64,000 nt of DNA from Mycobacterium sp. (GTDB taxonomy: Bacteria > Actinomycetota > Actinomycetes > Mycobacteriales > Mycobacteriaceae). The stretch's first letter is position 1. The number at the start of each line of letters is the position of its first letter. Both the position numbers and the translations under genes were made by a program. The notes beneath the pieces are model-generated. The model ran no database searches. It was not told the DNA's origin and saw nothing but the letters and a program-made list of their open reading frames with translations. This document shows positions 55,503 through 64,000 of the stretch, in pieces. The stretch is taken from NCBI RefSeq assembly GCF_004298145.1, contig NZ_SCRH01000005.1, positions 1 to 64,000 on the forward strand. Reading direction: 5' to 3'.

Positions 55503-57215
55503 TCAGAACCCGTGGCGGGGGCGGGGTTCCTGCGGGAACAGCGGCTGCTGCGAATTGGTCGGGGGCGCGGTCTGCTGGGTGTTTGTCTGCGTCGGCGCCT
55601 GGGTGGTTGCCTTGGTGCTCGGCGGCGAATACGTCGTGGTCGGCGGCGAATACGTGGTCGTCGGGGGCGAATACGTCGTCGTCGGCGGCGAGTATGTCGT
55701 CGTCGGGGGCGAATACGTGGTCGTCGGCGGCGAGTATGTCGTGGTCGGCGGCGAATACGTGGTCGTCGGGGGTGAATACGTCGTGGTCGGCGGCTCGGAA
55801 GGGGTGGTCGACGGCGTGGAGGGCGGCGTCGGATTATAGGGCGGGTTGTAGGGCGGTTGCCACCCAGGGATCGGGATGGGAATCGGAATGGGAACCGGCA
55901 CAATAGGATTGGGGTGCGGTGCCCAACCCGGATTGGGTACCACACCGGGGTTGACCGGGGCCTCGGGAACGGCCGGCGTGCCCCCTCCAGACGGAGGGGC
56001 TACCGGCCCGGAGTTGGGAGCCGGGACGGTACCGCCCTGGAATCCGGCGTTGGGCTGGTCGGCCGGGGGCGGCGGCAACGGCGCCTGCTGCTGGCTCGGC
56101 AGGATCGGCATGAACTTGCCCGGAGTGCCGTTCTGGACGCCCACCACCGGCTGCTGGCTGGCGGTCGGGCGAACGGCGACCGCGATCGCGGTGGCCAGCG
56201 ACGCCAATCCGATGACCGCGAAGGCGACCACCGCGTTGCCGATCACCAACGATCGCGGCGACAGCTTCGACGGCGCGGCCTCGTCGACATCGGCGTCGCC
56301 ACCGAATTCGGGACCGTAGTCGTAGTCGTCGAACTCGGGGTCGTACTCGTCCATCTCGCCCGGATAGACCCCGCCCTCGTCGGCCATCGAGTACGCCAGC
56401 TGCGGTTCCTCGGCCTCCGGCGCCGGCACGACCGTCGTCTCATCCCCGGTGAGCCCCGCCGCGGGTGCCATCGCGGTCGCATCCCCGACGGCGGGCGCCA
56501 TCGCGGTGGCGTCACCGGTCAAACCGGCCACCGGTGCCATGGCCGTCGCAGCCCCGGCGGCGGGCGCCGCCGCGGCGATCGCGGCGCCGCGGGCGAGCGC
56601 AAACGTGGGGTCGTCGGCGACCTGCACCCGCATGGTCGACGCGTCGCGAAGTTCATCGGCGACCCGATTGAGGTCGGGCGAGGCACCCAGGAGATAAACC
56701 TCCCCCGGCGCATCCGGATCGGTGCGCAGGTTCGCCATCATCGTCTGGAAGGCGCCGGTCACATTGCCCCCCGAGGCGCCGGCCAGTGACTCCGTGGCCA
56801 ACACCGTCGGCGGCGCGTCGGGGTCGCCGCCGCCCGAACCCACCACCGACAGGGTGGCCGTCGCGTCGTCCATCACCAGCGCCGCGCCGGGCCGCCCGGC
56901 CGCGCGCATCAGGGCGGCCACCGCCTGCGACTCCGAGAGCACCGCGACGTTGTGAACGCCCGAATCCTCCAGCGCCCGGCGCAACTGGTCGGCCCGCGGA
57001 TCGCCGGTCCAGCACAGCCGGGTGCCGACCAACCGGTGGTTCTCGTCGGCCAGCAGCCGATTGGTTCCGACCACGGTCTCGGTGAGCGTGCCGACCGGAT
57101 TGTCAGCGAGGTCGACGACGGATTGGTCGATCACGTCGGCCCCCTGCGCGCCCGGCCCGAGAAGCGCCAAGCGGGCGACGGGGCCGGTGACCGCAACCCC
57201 CAAAACGACGTCCAT
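55503..57215 (-). CDS. DUF7159-type membrane protein with P/T-rich repeat tail
   Basis: 570 residues matching Rv0538. Residues 1-200 are an actin/Hsp70-like fold (DVVLGVAVTGPVARLALLGP and ALVMDDATATLSVVGSGGG). An Ala-rich linker, acidic segment and one transmembrane helix (about 326-348) follow. The external tail is Pro-rich and ends with about nine copies of PPTTTYS. Such Pro/Thr repeats are likely O-mannosylation sites in mycobacteria. It sits directly upstream of two glycosyltransferase genes in one orientation. Role unknown. Confidence 0.85.
   Translation of the reverse strand: MDVVLGVAVTGPVARLALLGPGAQGADVIDQSVVDLADNPVGTLTETVVGTNRLLADENHRLVGTRLCWTGDPRADQLRRALEDSGVHNVAVLSESQAVAALMRAAGRPGAALVMDDATATLSVVGSGGGDPDAPPTVLATESLAGASGGNVTGAFQTMMANLRTDPDAPGEVYLLGASPDLNRVADELRDASTMRVQVADDPTFALARGAAIAAAAPAAGAATAMAPVAGLTGDATAMAPAVGDATAMAPAAGLTGDETTVVPAPEAEEPQLAYSMADEGGVYPGEMDEYDPEFDDYDYGPEFGGDADVDEAAPSKLSPRSLVIGNAVVAFAVIGLASLATAIAVAVRPTASQQPVVGVQNGTPGKFMPILPSQQQAPLPPPPADQPNAGFQGGTVPAPNSGPVAPPSGGGTPAVPEAPVNPGVVPNPGWAPHPNPIVPVPIPIPIPIPGWQPPYNPPYNPTPPSTPSTTPSEPPTTTYSPPTTTYSPPTTTYSPPTTTYSPPTTTYSPPTTTYSPPTTTYSPPTTTYSPPSTKATTQAPTQTNTQQTAPPTNSQQPLFPQEPRPRHGF
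55621..55797. repeat. 21-bp tandem repeat in the Rv0538-like gene
   Basis: Eight complete units of 21 bases run from 55621 to 55788, with diverged partial units at each end. Each encodes PPTTTYS on the minus strand. Silent differences such as GGGGGCGAATAC versus GGCGGCGAGTAT alternate along the array, showing past multi-unit duplication. The array is in frame, so copy changes alter only tail length. Confidence 0.92.
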
Positions 57216-57428
57216 CCCGCTTCTCCTTCACCCCGGCTACCCCGCAACCAGCAATGTCCCGGCATCATTACACTTGCGATACCGTCGGCAGTACTCAGTT
57301 ATTCGGCGACAAGGTTCGCCTACTAGCGCAGCGTAACCAGCTTTTCGAACGACAGGACGGTCGCCGCGGAATCATCTCCGCCCCGCGGCCGGTCTCAGCC
57401 ACTGCCACGGCGTCCGAACGGAGAGGGC

Positions 57429-59138
57429 ATGGTGAGCCAGAGTAGCGACGACACACCGACCGGCCCCATCGGCGGCCAGGTCCAGCAGGCGCCCGCGGCA
57501 CGCATCATCCGCCCGCACGCCACCGGCGGCACACCGGCCGCCTCCGGGGGGACGGGGCGGCGCCGGCCCATCGTCAGCGACCTGACCGCGGTGGCACTGC
57601 TCGTCGTCGCGGTGTTCCTGCCGTGGAATCTGTACTTCGGCGTCGGGATTCCCGACAGCAGCCCGGCCCTGTTCGCGGTGCTGCTCGCGGTGACGGTGCT
57701 GGCCGTCGCCGCCGTCGCCGTGGCCGGTTCCTGGAGGTCGGCCGGCGCGCGGTTCAACCCGGCCTCCGCGGCCCGGCTTCGGTTGGCGCTCAACGTCCCC
57801 TACCTACTGCTGGTGCTCGCCTTCGTCGGGTTCGACGCGTACGAGACCGTCCGGTTCGGCGGCACGGTCACCGTGCCGGGCGGTGTGGGGCCGGGGGCCT
57901 GGGCCGGCATCGCCGGCGCGCTGCTGAGCGCCCAGGCGGTACCGGCCGGGCCGGTGCCGGCGGGCGATGAGTACACCGGTTGGCATCGATCCGCCCGGAT
58001 CATCGGCTCGGTGTCGATGCTCGCGGCGGTGCTCAGCTTCGGTTTCAACCTGTACTGGCGGGTGCGCTACGCGCTGCAAAGCACCGGCGGCGCCGCGGAA
58101 TTCGGCAAGCAGAACATCGCGGTGATCGCCACCGCGGTGGTGTACGGGGCGGTCGCGCTGGTCGCGGTCGTGGTCGCCTCCCGGTGGCTGCTGCAGCGCA
58201 GCAGGGCGAGCCGGCTGACCACCGTCGCGCTCGGCGCGTCGACGGTGGTCGCGGGGATCCTGGTGTGGATCCTGCCCGCGGGTCGCGACATCGACGCGTT
58301 CCATGGCATCGCACAGAACACCTCGACCGCCGGGGTCGGGTTCGAGGGCTACCTGGCGTGGGCGGCCGGGGCGGCCATCTTCGCGCCGCGAGCCCTGTTC
58401 GGTCACCGGAACCCGTCGCCGGCGGAGGAATCCGCTTGGCGGGCCATGATCCGAAATGGCTTGCTGCTCATCGCCGTTTGGGCCGTGGGGTCGATCGCGA
58501 TGAGGATCACCGACCTTGCCGTCGGCATCACCCTGGACTATCCGTTCTCCCGGTACGACAGCCTCGTGCTGGCCGCGTTCGATCTGGTGACCGCCGTTCT
58601 GGCGATCTGGCTGCGCCGCAGCCTGGCCAACCTCTCCGCGCGACTGGTCACATCGCTGTGCGGACTGGTCGCCGCCCTCAGCGTCGCCCGCGTGGTCGTC
58701 GGCGTCGTGCTGGCGCCGCGGTTCGCGGAATCGCCCAATTCGCCTGCGCGACACCCGGTCTACGGCAACGATCTCGCCCAGCAGATCACCAGCACCTTCG
58801 ATGTGACGCTGTGCGGGCTGGCCCTGGGCATCCTGGTCGCCGCCATGGTTGCCGGGCAGCTGAGCGGGCGACGCCTGGCTCGTCGCGCCGCGCACAAACG
58901 CGCGGCCGACGCGAACGCGGCGGCACCGACGACCCGGGTTCGAGTGGGCCAGGCCGCCGTGCCGTCGGCCGCGGCAACCACCCGTATCCCTGCCGGGGGC
59001 CCCGGCACGGAGGACGACCCACCCACCGCGGAGATACCCCCACTCGCCGGCGCACCCAGGATCTTCCGCGGCGACGACTCCGGAACGGGGCAGATACCGG
59101 TTCGGGGGCCCCAGATCTACCGCCCGCCGCAGACCTAG
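57429..59138 (+). CDS. Polytopic membrane protein (Rv0537c-like)
   Basis: 569 residues matching Rv0537c, with about ten to twelve transmembrane helices between residues 45 and 480 and long disordered Pro/Thr-rich ends. No family function is known. The ATG at 57429 is closely preceded by GGAGAGGG, so GTG at 57432 is an alternative start. It is divergent from the P/T-repeat gene by about 210 bp, and convergent with galE3. Confidence 0.85.
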   Translation: MVSQSSDDTPTGPIGGQVQQAPAARIIRPHATGGTPAASGGTGRRRPIVSDLTAVALLVVAVFLPWNLYFGVGIPDSSPALFAVLLAVTVLAVAAVAVAGSWRSAGARFNPASAARLRLALNVPYLLLVLAFVGFDAYETVRFGGTVTVPGGVGPGAWAGIAGALLSAQAVPAGPVPAGDEYTGWHRSARIIGSVSMLAAVLSFGFNLYWRVRYALQSTGGAAEFGKQNIAVIATAVVYGAVALVAVVVASRWLLQRSRASRLTTVALGASTVVAGILVWILPAGRDIDAFHGIAQNTSTAGVGFEGYLAWAAGAAIFAPRALFGHRNPSPAEESAWRAMIRNGLLLIAVWAVGSIAMRITDLAVGITLDYPFSRYDSLVLAAFDLVTAVLAIWLRRSLANLSARLVTSLCGLVAALSVARVVVGVVLAPRFAESPNSPARHPVYGNDLAQQITSTFDVTLCGLALGILVAAMVAGQLSGRRLARRAAHKRAADANAAAPTTRVRVGQAAVPSAAATTRIPAGGPGTEDDPPTAEIPPLAGAPRIFRGDDSGTGQIPVRGPQIYRPPQT

Positions 59139-59142
59139 AGGC

Positions 59143-60171
59143 TCACCGCAGCGACGCGAACGCGAATTCGCGCAACCCGTCGGCCGGTGGGATCACCGCG
59201 CGAAACCCCAACACCTCGGCGGCCCGCGACGGGTCGGCGACGATATGGCGCACGTCGCCGCTGCGGTACTGGCCGGTGACGACCGGGGACAGCGAACCGC
59301 CGCGTGCGTCGCACAGCGCTGCGGCCACCTCCAATATCGAAATGGGTTGTCCCGAACAGATATTGACCGCGAGGAAACCCTCGTCGTGTGGTAACGCCGC
59401 GACATTGGCGGCAGCCACGTCATCGACATGCACGAAGTCGCGCATCTGCCCGCCGTCTTCGAAAACCCTTGGCGGATCGCCCTTTTCCAGCGATGACCGG
59501 AAGATGGCCGCCACGCCCGAATAGGGGGTGTCGCGCGGCATGCCGGGACCGTAGACGTTGTGGTAGCGCAGCGCCACCACCGAGCCGCCGGTGGCCTCCG
59601 ACCAGGCCAGCGCGTAATGCTCCTGCGCGGTCTTGCTGGCCGCGTACAGGCTGCGCGGCGCCAGACAAGCGTCCTCGTCGACGAGCCGCCAGGCCAGCTC
59701 CTCCCCGCCCGCCGGGCACCGGTGCTCGAAGATCCCGGCGTCGAGGTCCGCGCGCCGCCGCGGCAGCGGGTCGACGCGTCCGTGCCGTTGGCAGTGGTAG
59801 CTTCCCTGCCCGTACACCACCATCGACGACGCCAGCACCAGGCGCCGCACCCCGGCGGCGAACATCTGCGCCAGCAACACCGTGGTGGCCAGATCGTTGT
59901 GGCCGCCGTAGGCGGGCGCGTCGGCGGCGTCCACACCCGCACCCACCATCGCCGCCTGATGACACACCACGTCCACGCCGGCCAGAAGCGGGGCCAGCGC
60001 GTCGGCGTCGCGCACGTCGACCCGGTGACATCCCTTCGGCAACACCGCGTTTGGGCCGTGCGCGGCGGGCAGCAGGACATCGACGGCGACGACGTCGTGC
60101 CCCGCGGCCCGCAGCGCGGCGCCCACCCGCGAACCGATGAAACCGGCCGCCCCGGTCAACAGCACCCTCAT
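59143..60171 (-). CDS. galE3: NAD-dependent sugar epimerase GalE3
   Basis: Extended SDR of 342 residues matching Rv0536. The cofactor motif is LLTGAAGFIGSRVGAALRAA, followed by RLVLASSMVVYGQGSY and the catalytic YxxxK in LYAASKTAQEHYAL; later GGQMRDFVHVDDVAAANV is typical of UDP-sugar epimerases. Substrate not determined. The ATG at 60171 overlaps the mtnP stop as ATGA, coupling it to a nucleoside phosphorylase. Confidence 0.92.
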   Translation of the reverse strand: MRVLLTGAAGFIGSRVGAALRAAGHDVVAVDVLLPAAHGPNAVLPKGCHRVDVRDADALAPLLAGVDVVCHQAAMVGAGVDAADAPAYGGHNDLATTVLLAQMFAAGVRRLVLASSMVVYGQGSYHCQRHGRVDPLPRRRADLDAGIFEHRCPAGGEELAWRLVDEDACLAPRSLYAASKTAQEHYALAWSEATGGSVVALRYHNVYGPGMPRDTPYSGVAAIFRSSLEKGDPPRVFEDGGQMRDFVHVDDVAAANVAALPHDEGFLAVNICSGQPISILEVAAALCDARGGSLSPVVTGQYRSGDVRHIVADPSRAAEVLGFRAVIPPADGLREFAFASLR

Positions 60172-60962
60172 GGCAGCTCGACGGGCAGCGTCACGCCGGT
60201 GTGCGGCAGGCAGTGCGTGCAGGTGCGATCGGCGCCGAGTTGGCCGATGGCCGCGCGCACCAGGGCCTTGAACGCTCCGATGTTCCGTTCGAATTCGGCG
60301 AACACGTCGACGGTCCGCACGCCCTCCCCCTCGCTCACGCCGGCATCCAGATCGGTCACCAAAGCAATTGTCGCATAACAGATTTCGAGTTCCCGAGCGA
60401 GCACCGCCTCCGGATATCCGGTCATGTTCACCAGTGAAAACCCGGCGGCGGCGAACCATTGGCTCTCAGCGCGGGTGGAAAAGCGCGGCCCCTGGATCAC
60501 CACGATGGTGCCGCCGTCGACCACATCGGGGAGGTCGGTGACCGCGGCGCGCAGCGTCGGGCAGTACGGGTCGGCGAAGTCGACGTGGATCCCGCCGGAG
60601 TCGAAATAGGTGTCGGCGCGGCCCCGGGTGCGGTCGACCAGCTGATCGGGCACCACGATGGCGCCCGGCCCGAGTTCAGGCTTGAGGCTGCCGACCGCGC
60701 ACGGCGCGAGCACCCGCCGCACGCCGAGTTTGCGCAGGGCCCACATGTTGGCCCGGTACGGCACGGTGTGCGCGGAGAATTCGTGCTTGGCGCCGTGGCG
60801 GGGCAGGAACGCGACCTCGTGTCCCCCGACGGCGCCCACGGTGACCGGGGCGCTGGGCTGTCCGTAGGGGGTGTCGACCGTGACGTCGTCGGCGTCGGAC
60901 CCGAAGAAGGTGTAGAAACCGCTGCCGCCGATGACTCCGAGCATCCGACCATTGTCGTGCAT
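60168..60962 (-). CDS. mtnP: S-methyl-5'-thioadenosine phosphorylase
   Basis: PNP/MTAP-family enzyme of 264 residues matching Rv0535, which cleaves methylthioadenosine in methionine salvage. Motifs: [40 protein letters not shown], the phosphate site [12 protein letters not shown] and [20 protein letters not shown], a typical MTAP segment. ATG at 60962 chosen; ATG at 60944 is an alternative. Divergent from menA across 66 bp. Confidence 0.93.
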   Translation of the reverse strand: MHDNGRMLGVIGGSGFYTFFGSDADDVTVDTPYGQPSAPVTVGAVGGHEVAFLPRHGAKHEFSAHTVPYRANMWALRKLGVRRVLAPCAVGSLKPELGPGAIVVPDQLVDRTRGRADTYFDSGGIHVDFADPYCPTLRAAVTDLPDVVDGGTIVVIQGPRFSTRAESQWFAAAGFSLVNMTGYPEAVLARELEICYATIALVTDLDAGVSEGEGVRTVDVFAEFERNIGAFKALVRAAIGQLGADRTCTHCLPHTGVTLPVELP

Positions 60963-61028
60963 GACCCGGGTGTGGCCGCGCGTGCGGGGCCCGCGGATCC
61001 GCGGCCCGCATCCTGGCAGGATGGCGCT

Positions 61029-61901
61029 GTGGCCAATCTCGGGCAGTGGATTTCCGGTGCACGGCCGCGGACGTTGCCCAACGCGGTGGCGCCGGTCGTG
61101 GCCGGCACCGGCGCCGCGGCCTGGCTGGGATCCGCGGTGTGGTGGAAGGCGCTGCTGGCACTGGCCGTCGCGCTCGCGTTGACCGTCGGCGTCAACTACG
61201 CCAACGACTACTCCGACGGCATCCGCGGCACCGACGACGACCGGGCCGGCCCGGTGCGCCTGGTCGGCTCGCGGCTGGCGGCGCCGCGCGCGGTGCTGAG
61301 CGCCGCCGTGGCGAGCCTGACGATCGGCGCGCTGGCCGGGTGCGTGCTGGCGCTGTTCAGCGCCCCGTGGCTGATCGCGGTGGGCGCGGCCTGCATCGCC
61401 GGGGCGTGGCTGTACACCGGCGGGTCGAAACCGTACGGGTACGCCGGTTTTGGCGAGGTCGCGGTGTTCCTGTTCTTCGGCCTGGTCGCGGTGCTCGGCA
61501 CCGAGTACACCCAGGCGTTGCGGGTGGACTGGGTGGGCCTGGTGCTGGCGGTGTCGATCGGGGCGCTGTCCTCGTCGGTGCTGGTGGCCAACAACCTGCG
61601 CGACATCCCCACCGACGCGCGGTCGGGCAAGATCACCCTCGCGGTGCGGTTGGGCGATGCGCGCACCCGCATTCTGTATCAGGCGCTGCTGGGGACCGCC
61701 GGAGCGCTCACCCTGGTGCTGATGGTGGCCACGCCATGGTGCGCCGCGGGACTGGTGGCCACGCCGCTGGCCCTGCGCGCCGTGACCCCGGTGCGATCCG
61801 GCCGCGGCGGCCCGGAGCTGATCCCGGTGCTGCGCGATACCGGCCTGGCGATGGTCGTATGGGCGATCGCGGTGGCCGCGGCGCTGGCGATGGGCGCCTA
61901 G
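61029..61901 (+). CDS. menA: 1,4-Dihydroxy-2-naphthoate prenyltransferase MenA
   Basis: UbiA-superfamily membrane enzyme, 290 residues, matching Rv0534c, that attaches the polyprenyl chain to DHNA and makes demethylmenaquinone. Eight or nine helices are predicted. Asp-rich motif [17 protein letters not shown] binds the diphosphate with Mg; the second motif is [23 protein letters not shown] at 61029 begins [19 protein letters not shown]. The frame open further upstream is a shadow of mtnP. Confidence 0.95.
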   Translation: MANLGQWISGARPRTLPNAVAPVVAGTGAAAWLGSAVWWKALLALAVALALTVGVNYANDYSDGIRGTDDDRAGPVRLVGSRLAAPRAVLSAAVASLTIGALAGCVLALFSAPWLIAVGAACIAGAWLYTGGSKPYGYAGFGEVAVFLFFGLVAVLGTEYTQALRVDWVGLVLAVSIGALSSSVLVANNLRDIPTDARSGKITLAVRLGDARTRILYQALLGTAGALTLVLMVATPWCAAGLVATPLALRAVTPVRSGRGGPELIPVLRDTGLAMVVWAIAVAAALAMGA

Positions 61902-61906
61902 AGTGC

Positions 61907-61961
61907 AGGCAGACGCAAAGGCCCCCGAGCGCCCCGCTTCTGGGGTACTTTTGCGTCTGCT
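61907..61961 (+). terminator. Hairpin between menA and fabH
   Basis: The perfectly paired arms GCAGACGCAAA and TTTGCGTCTGC extend inward through CCCC/GGGG pairs with mismatches. It starts about 6 nt after the menA stop and ends 22 nt before fabH. It resembles the hairpins after yajQ and fadD8 and probably ends or attenuates the menA transcript. Confidence 0.6.
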
Positions 61962-61982
61962 CGGGGATAGCGAAGGACCGCA

Positions 61983-62990
61983 ATGAAGCAGATTGCCGCG
62001 ACCAGCGGGCCCACCAACATCGGCTTGCTCAGCGTCGGGTCATACCGCCCCGCACGGGTGGTGACCAACGACGAACTATGCGAAAACATCGACTCGTCCG
62101 ACGAGTGGATCTATTCGCGGACCGGAATCAAGACGCGCCGATTCGCGGCGCGCGACGAATCCGCCGCCTCCATGGCGACCGAGGCCGGGCGGGAGGCCAT
62201 CGCCAAGGCCTCCCTCGAGGCGTCCGACATCGACTGCGTCATCGTCGCCACCAGCACCCACCTGCTGCAGACGCCTGCGTGCGCCCCGGCGGTCGCGGCG
62301 GCACTGGGTGCCGCCGGCGTGCCCGCCTTCGACATCTCGGCCGGATGCGCCGGATTCGGCTACGCGCTCGGCGTCGCGGCCGACATGATTCGCGGCGGGA
62401 CCGCCGCCAAGGTGTTGGTCCTGGGCTCGGAGAAGCTGTCACCCACCATCGACATGCAAGACCGCAGCAACTGCTTCATCTTCGCCGACGGCGCGGCCGG
62501 AATGGTGGTGGGCGAGACGCCCGACCAAGGCATCGGGCCGACCGTCTGGGGCAGCGACGGCAACCAGGCCGGGGCGATCCGCCAGGACATCGACTGGCTC
62601 GACTACCTGGAGAATCCGACCGGTCCGCGCCCGTACCTGCGGCTCGAGGGCAGCGCGGTCTTCCGGTGGGCGGCATTCGAGATGGGCAAAGTCGGCCAGC
62701 AGGCCATGGACGCGGCGGGAATCCGGCCCGACGAGATCGACGTCTTTGTGCCGCACCAAGCCAACAGCCGAATCAACGAGCTCCTGGCCAGGAGCCTCGA
62801 GCTGCGGCCGGACGCGGTGCTCGCCAACGACATCGAGCACACCGGCAACACGTCGGCGGCGTCCATCCCGTTGGCCATGGCCGAGGTGCTGGCGACGGGT
62901 GCCGCCAAGGCCGGCGACCTGGCCCTGCTGATCGGTTACGGCGCCGGCCTGAGCTATGCCGCCCAGGTCGTGCGGCTGCCGCACGGCTGA
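61983..62990 (+). CDS. fabH: Beta-ketoacyl-ACP synthase III FabH
   Basis: 335 residues matching Rv0533c. It condenses long-chain acyl-CoA with malonyl-ACP, linking FAS-I to FAS-II for mycolic acid synthesis. The catalytic triad sits at C122 ([12 protein letters not shown]), H258 (VPHQANSR) and N289 (EHTGNTSA), the same numbering as the M. tuberculosis enzyme. ATG start. It lies 5 nt before the convergent DUF4229 gene. Confidence 0.96.
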   Translation: MKQIAATSGPTNIGLLSVGSYRPARVVTNDELCENIDSSDEWIYSRTGIKTRRFAARDESAASMATEAGREAIAKASLEASDIDCVIVATSTHLLQTPACAPAVAAALGAAGVPAFDISAGCAGFGYALGVAADMIRGGTAAKVLVLGSEKLSPTIDMQDRSNCFIFADGAAGMVVGETPDQGIGPTVWGSDGNQAGAIRQDIDWLDYLENPTGPRPYLRLEGSAVFRWAAFEMGKVGQQAMDAAGIRPDEIDVFVPHQANSRINELLARSLELRPDAVLANDIEHTGNTSAASIPLAMAEVLATGAAKAGDLALLIGYGAGLSYAAQVVRLPHG

Positions 62991-62994
62991 GCCG

Positions 62995-63369
62995 TCACTC
63001 GTCGTCGCGGGGCTCGTCGGGTGTCGCGTCCCCACGCAGCCGGGCCTGTAGCACCTCGCGCTCCCGGCGGCGCCGTTCTCCGGCGATCGCCAGCGCGGCG
63101 GTGGCGCGCCGGCGCAGCGGGCCGAACACCCAGATGCCCAGCGGCATCGCGATGACCAGACCGAACAGCGCGGCCACCACGAGCGGGAACTGGGCGATGC
63201 CCGCCAAGCGCGCGACACCGTAGATCACGGCGGTGAGCACGACCGCCAGCAGCAACCGCGCCGCCGAGTAGACCAAGACATGGAGGAGGACGTGGCTTTC
63301 CGCAACGCCCTCGCCGCCGGCGTCGTTCCGCGGGCTCCCGGTGCTGTTGTCGCTACCTTGTTGTGACAC
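62995..63369 (-). CDS. DUF4229-type membrane protein
   Basis: 124 residues matching Rv0531. A hydrophilic N-terminus precedes two transmembrane helices (about 30-52 and 60-82). The C-terminus is a highly charged, likely coiled region (RRRREREVLQARLRGD). DUF4229 proteins are small actinobacterial membrane proteins of unknown role. Confidence 0.85.
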   Translation of the reverse strand: MSQQGSDNSTGSPRNDAGGEGVAESHVLLHVLVYSAARLLLAVVLTAVIYGVARLAGIAQFPLVVAALFGLVIAMPLGIWVFGPLRRRATAALAIAGERRRREREVLQARLRGDATPDEPRDDE

Positions 63370-63415
63370 AGCCAGAGCCTACGGCGCGGGTATATTCGCC
63401 CGAAGGAGGTGTTGC

Positions 63416-63577
63416 GTGCTCTACCTGCTGCTCGTCGTGATTTTAGGAACGCTGATCTACGTCGGCTGGCGTGCGGCGCGGTCGCAGGCCCACCGACCGA
63501 AGACGCGTGTCATCGGGCCCGACGACGACCCGGATTTCTTGCGGCGGTTGGGCCACGGCGACAACAACCCGCGCTAG
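63416..63577 (+). CDS. Small single-pass membrane protein
   Basis: 53 residues from a GTG at 63416 with a very strong AAGGAGG site 6 nt upstream. One N-terminal transmembrane helix (LYLLLVVILGTLIYVGWRAA) is followed by a basic then acidic tail ending DDDPDFLRRLGHGDNNPR. Corresponds in position to the small gene beside Rv0531 (Rv0530A). TATATT at 63391-63396 may be a -10 box. Its stop lies at the start of the 55-bp repeat. Confidence 0.8.
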   Translation: MLYLLLVVILGTLIYVGWRAARSQAHRPKTRVIGPDDDPDFLRRLGHGDNNPR

Positions 63578-63734
63578 GCGGCCCGCCGCACCCGGCTTCG
63601 CCGCCCTTGCGACCGCCGCTAGCTTCATGGCGGCGGCCCGCCGCACCCGGCTTCGCCGCCCTTGCGACCGCCGCTAGCTTCATGGCGGCGGCCCGCCGCA
63701 CCCGGCTTCGCCGCCCTTGCGACCGCCGCTAGCC
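63577..63734. repeat. 55-bp tandem repeat between convergent genes
   Basis: Two full identical 55-bp copies (63577-63631, 63632-63686) and a third truncated copy (63687-about 63734). Each contains GCTAGC near its end. The third copy's GCTAGC supplies the TAG stop of the minus-strand ATPase gene at 63729. A VNTR that may vary in length among strains. It holds no spacers, so it is not CRISPR. Confidence 0.93.
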
Positions 63735-64000
63735 CAGGACGCCCGGGTTGCGCTGGTCACCGGGGAAACCGTCGGCGACGATGGCGGCCAGCTCGGTGAG
63801 CGCTTCGCGGGTCTCGCGCCGCAACCGGTCGAGGTCGATCTCGGCGCCCTCCTCGAGGTGCGGGTCGAACGGCACCAGCTGGACCGCGCGGCAGCGCCGG
63901 GAGAAGTGGTCGATCACCTTGTTCATGTCGACCTTGCCCGGGCGTGGGCGCACCCCGTTGATGACGGCGATCGCATTGCGGACCAGGTCTTCGTGGCCAT
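63729..64000 (-). CDS. MinD/ParA-like ATPase, C-terminal part
   Basis: Incomplete at the window end; about 89 C-terminal residues are visible and the frame continues beyond 64000. Sequence HEDLVRNAIAVINGVRPRPG then CRAVQLVPFDPHLEEGAEID matches the C-terminal half of the MinD-like, ESX-associated proteins (Rv0530-type) found beside type VII secretion loci. P-loop and switch motifs lie outside the window. The ATG at 63953 is internal, not the true start. The TAG stop lies within the tandem repeat. Confidence 0.85.
   Translation of the reverse strand, partial: GHEDLVRNAIAVINGVRPRPGKVDMNKVIDHFSRRCRAVQLVPFDPHLEEGAEIDLDRLRRETREALTELAAIVADGFPGDQRNPGVLG

Noticed and set aside
59388..60140. 250-residue Arg/Pro-rich open frame opposite galE3
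   Set aside because: Antisense of galE3 with no ribosome site; typical GC-rich shadow.
61046..63223. 725-residue open frame spanning menA, fabH and the DUF4229 gene
   Set aside because: Reads through three real genes in the wrong frame; product is Arg/Gly-rich nonsense.
63577..63734. CRISPR array
   Set aside because: The 55-bp repeats abut directly with no unique spacers, so this is a simple tandem repeat.

Overview
The window is high-GC actinobacterial DNA and almost certainly a slow-growing Mycobacterium, most likely of the M. avium complex. Protein by protein it matches, in inverted orientation, the M. tuberculosis H37Rv stretch from about Rv0594 (mce2F) down to Rv0530. Typical mycobacterial traits are the mce operon, Mce-linked YrbE permeases, F420-type DUF385 proteins, two P450s, a complete menaquinone branch, FabH with mycobacterial catalytic numbering, and many ATGA/GTGA stop-start overlaps. 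Locus equivalences are from memory of H37Rv; no search was run. No insertion sequence, prophage or CRISPR array was seen.

Layout. 1-497: no confident gene, perhaps a frameshifted remnant. 498-10950 (minus): complete mce2 operon (mce2R, yrbE2A, yrbE2B, mce2A-F), a lipid-import system, with a 54-bp tandem repeat at the mce2D/mce2E junction and a FadR-like operator ahead of mce2R. 11027-18757: methyltransferase, a large flippase/pseudokinase membrane protein, a secreted GH92 mannosidase, a truncated lpqN-like lipoprotein, a DUF385 protein and a PAS-ANTAR regulator. 18958-21146: galT-galK. 21347-27518: accessory block with a CYP125-family P450 overlapping an FAD monooxygenase, a NYN-LOTUS protein, a second P450 behind a near-consensus promoter, and a large lipoprotein. 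27664-33712: a small ORF, tRNA-Tyr, yajQ, an EthA-like monooxygenase, gpsA, a SulP transporter and an XRE regulator.

33797-63000 is the menaquinone/envelope region: htpX, grcC1 and menJ (divergent, starts 10 bp apart), a secreted DUF732 protein, menG, mgtA, menD, bpoC, menC, an amidohydrolase, fadD8, menB, pitA, menE, glycosyltransferase genes, a repeat-tailed membrane protein, galE3, mtnP, menA and fabH. Together MenD, MenC, MenE, MenB, MenA, MenG and MenJ carry isochorismate to dihydromenaquinone, with BpoC a positional candidate for the MenH step. MgtA, the GT2/TIGR04282 pair and the P/T-rich protein suggest a linked envelope-glycan function. The window ends in a 55-bp tandem repeat between convergent genes and the C-terminal part of a MinD/ParA-like ATPase gene.

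Most worth a second look: the start-codon-carrying repeat in mce2D-mce2E, a menE gene with no canonical start, the flippase-pseudokinase fusion, a CYP125 paralogue coupled to a flavin monooxygenase, and hairpins placed just after stop codons.
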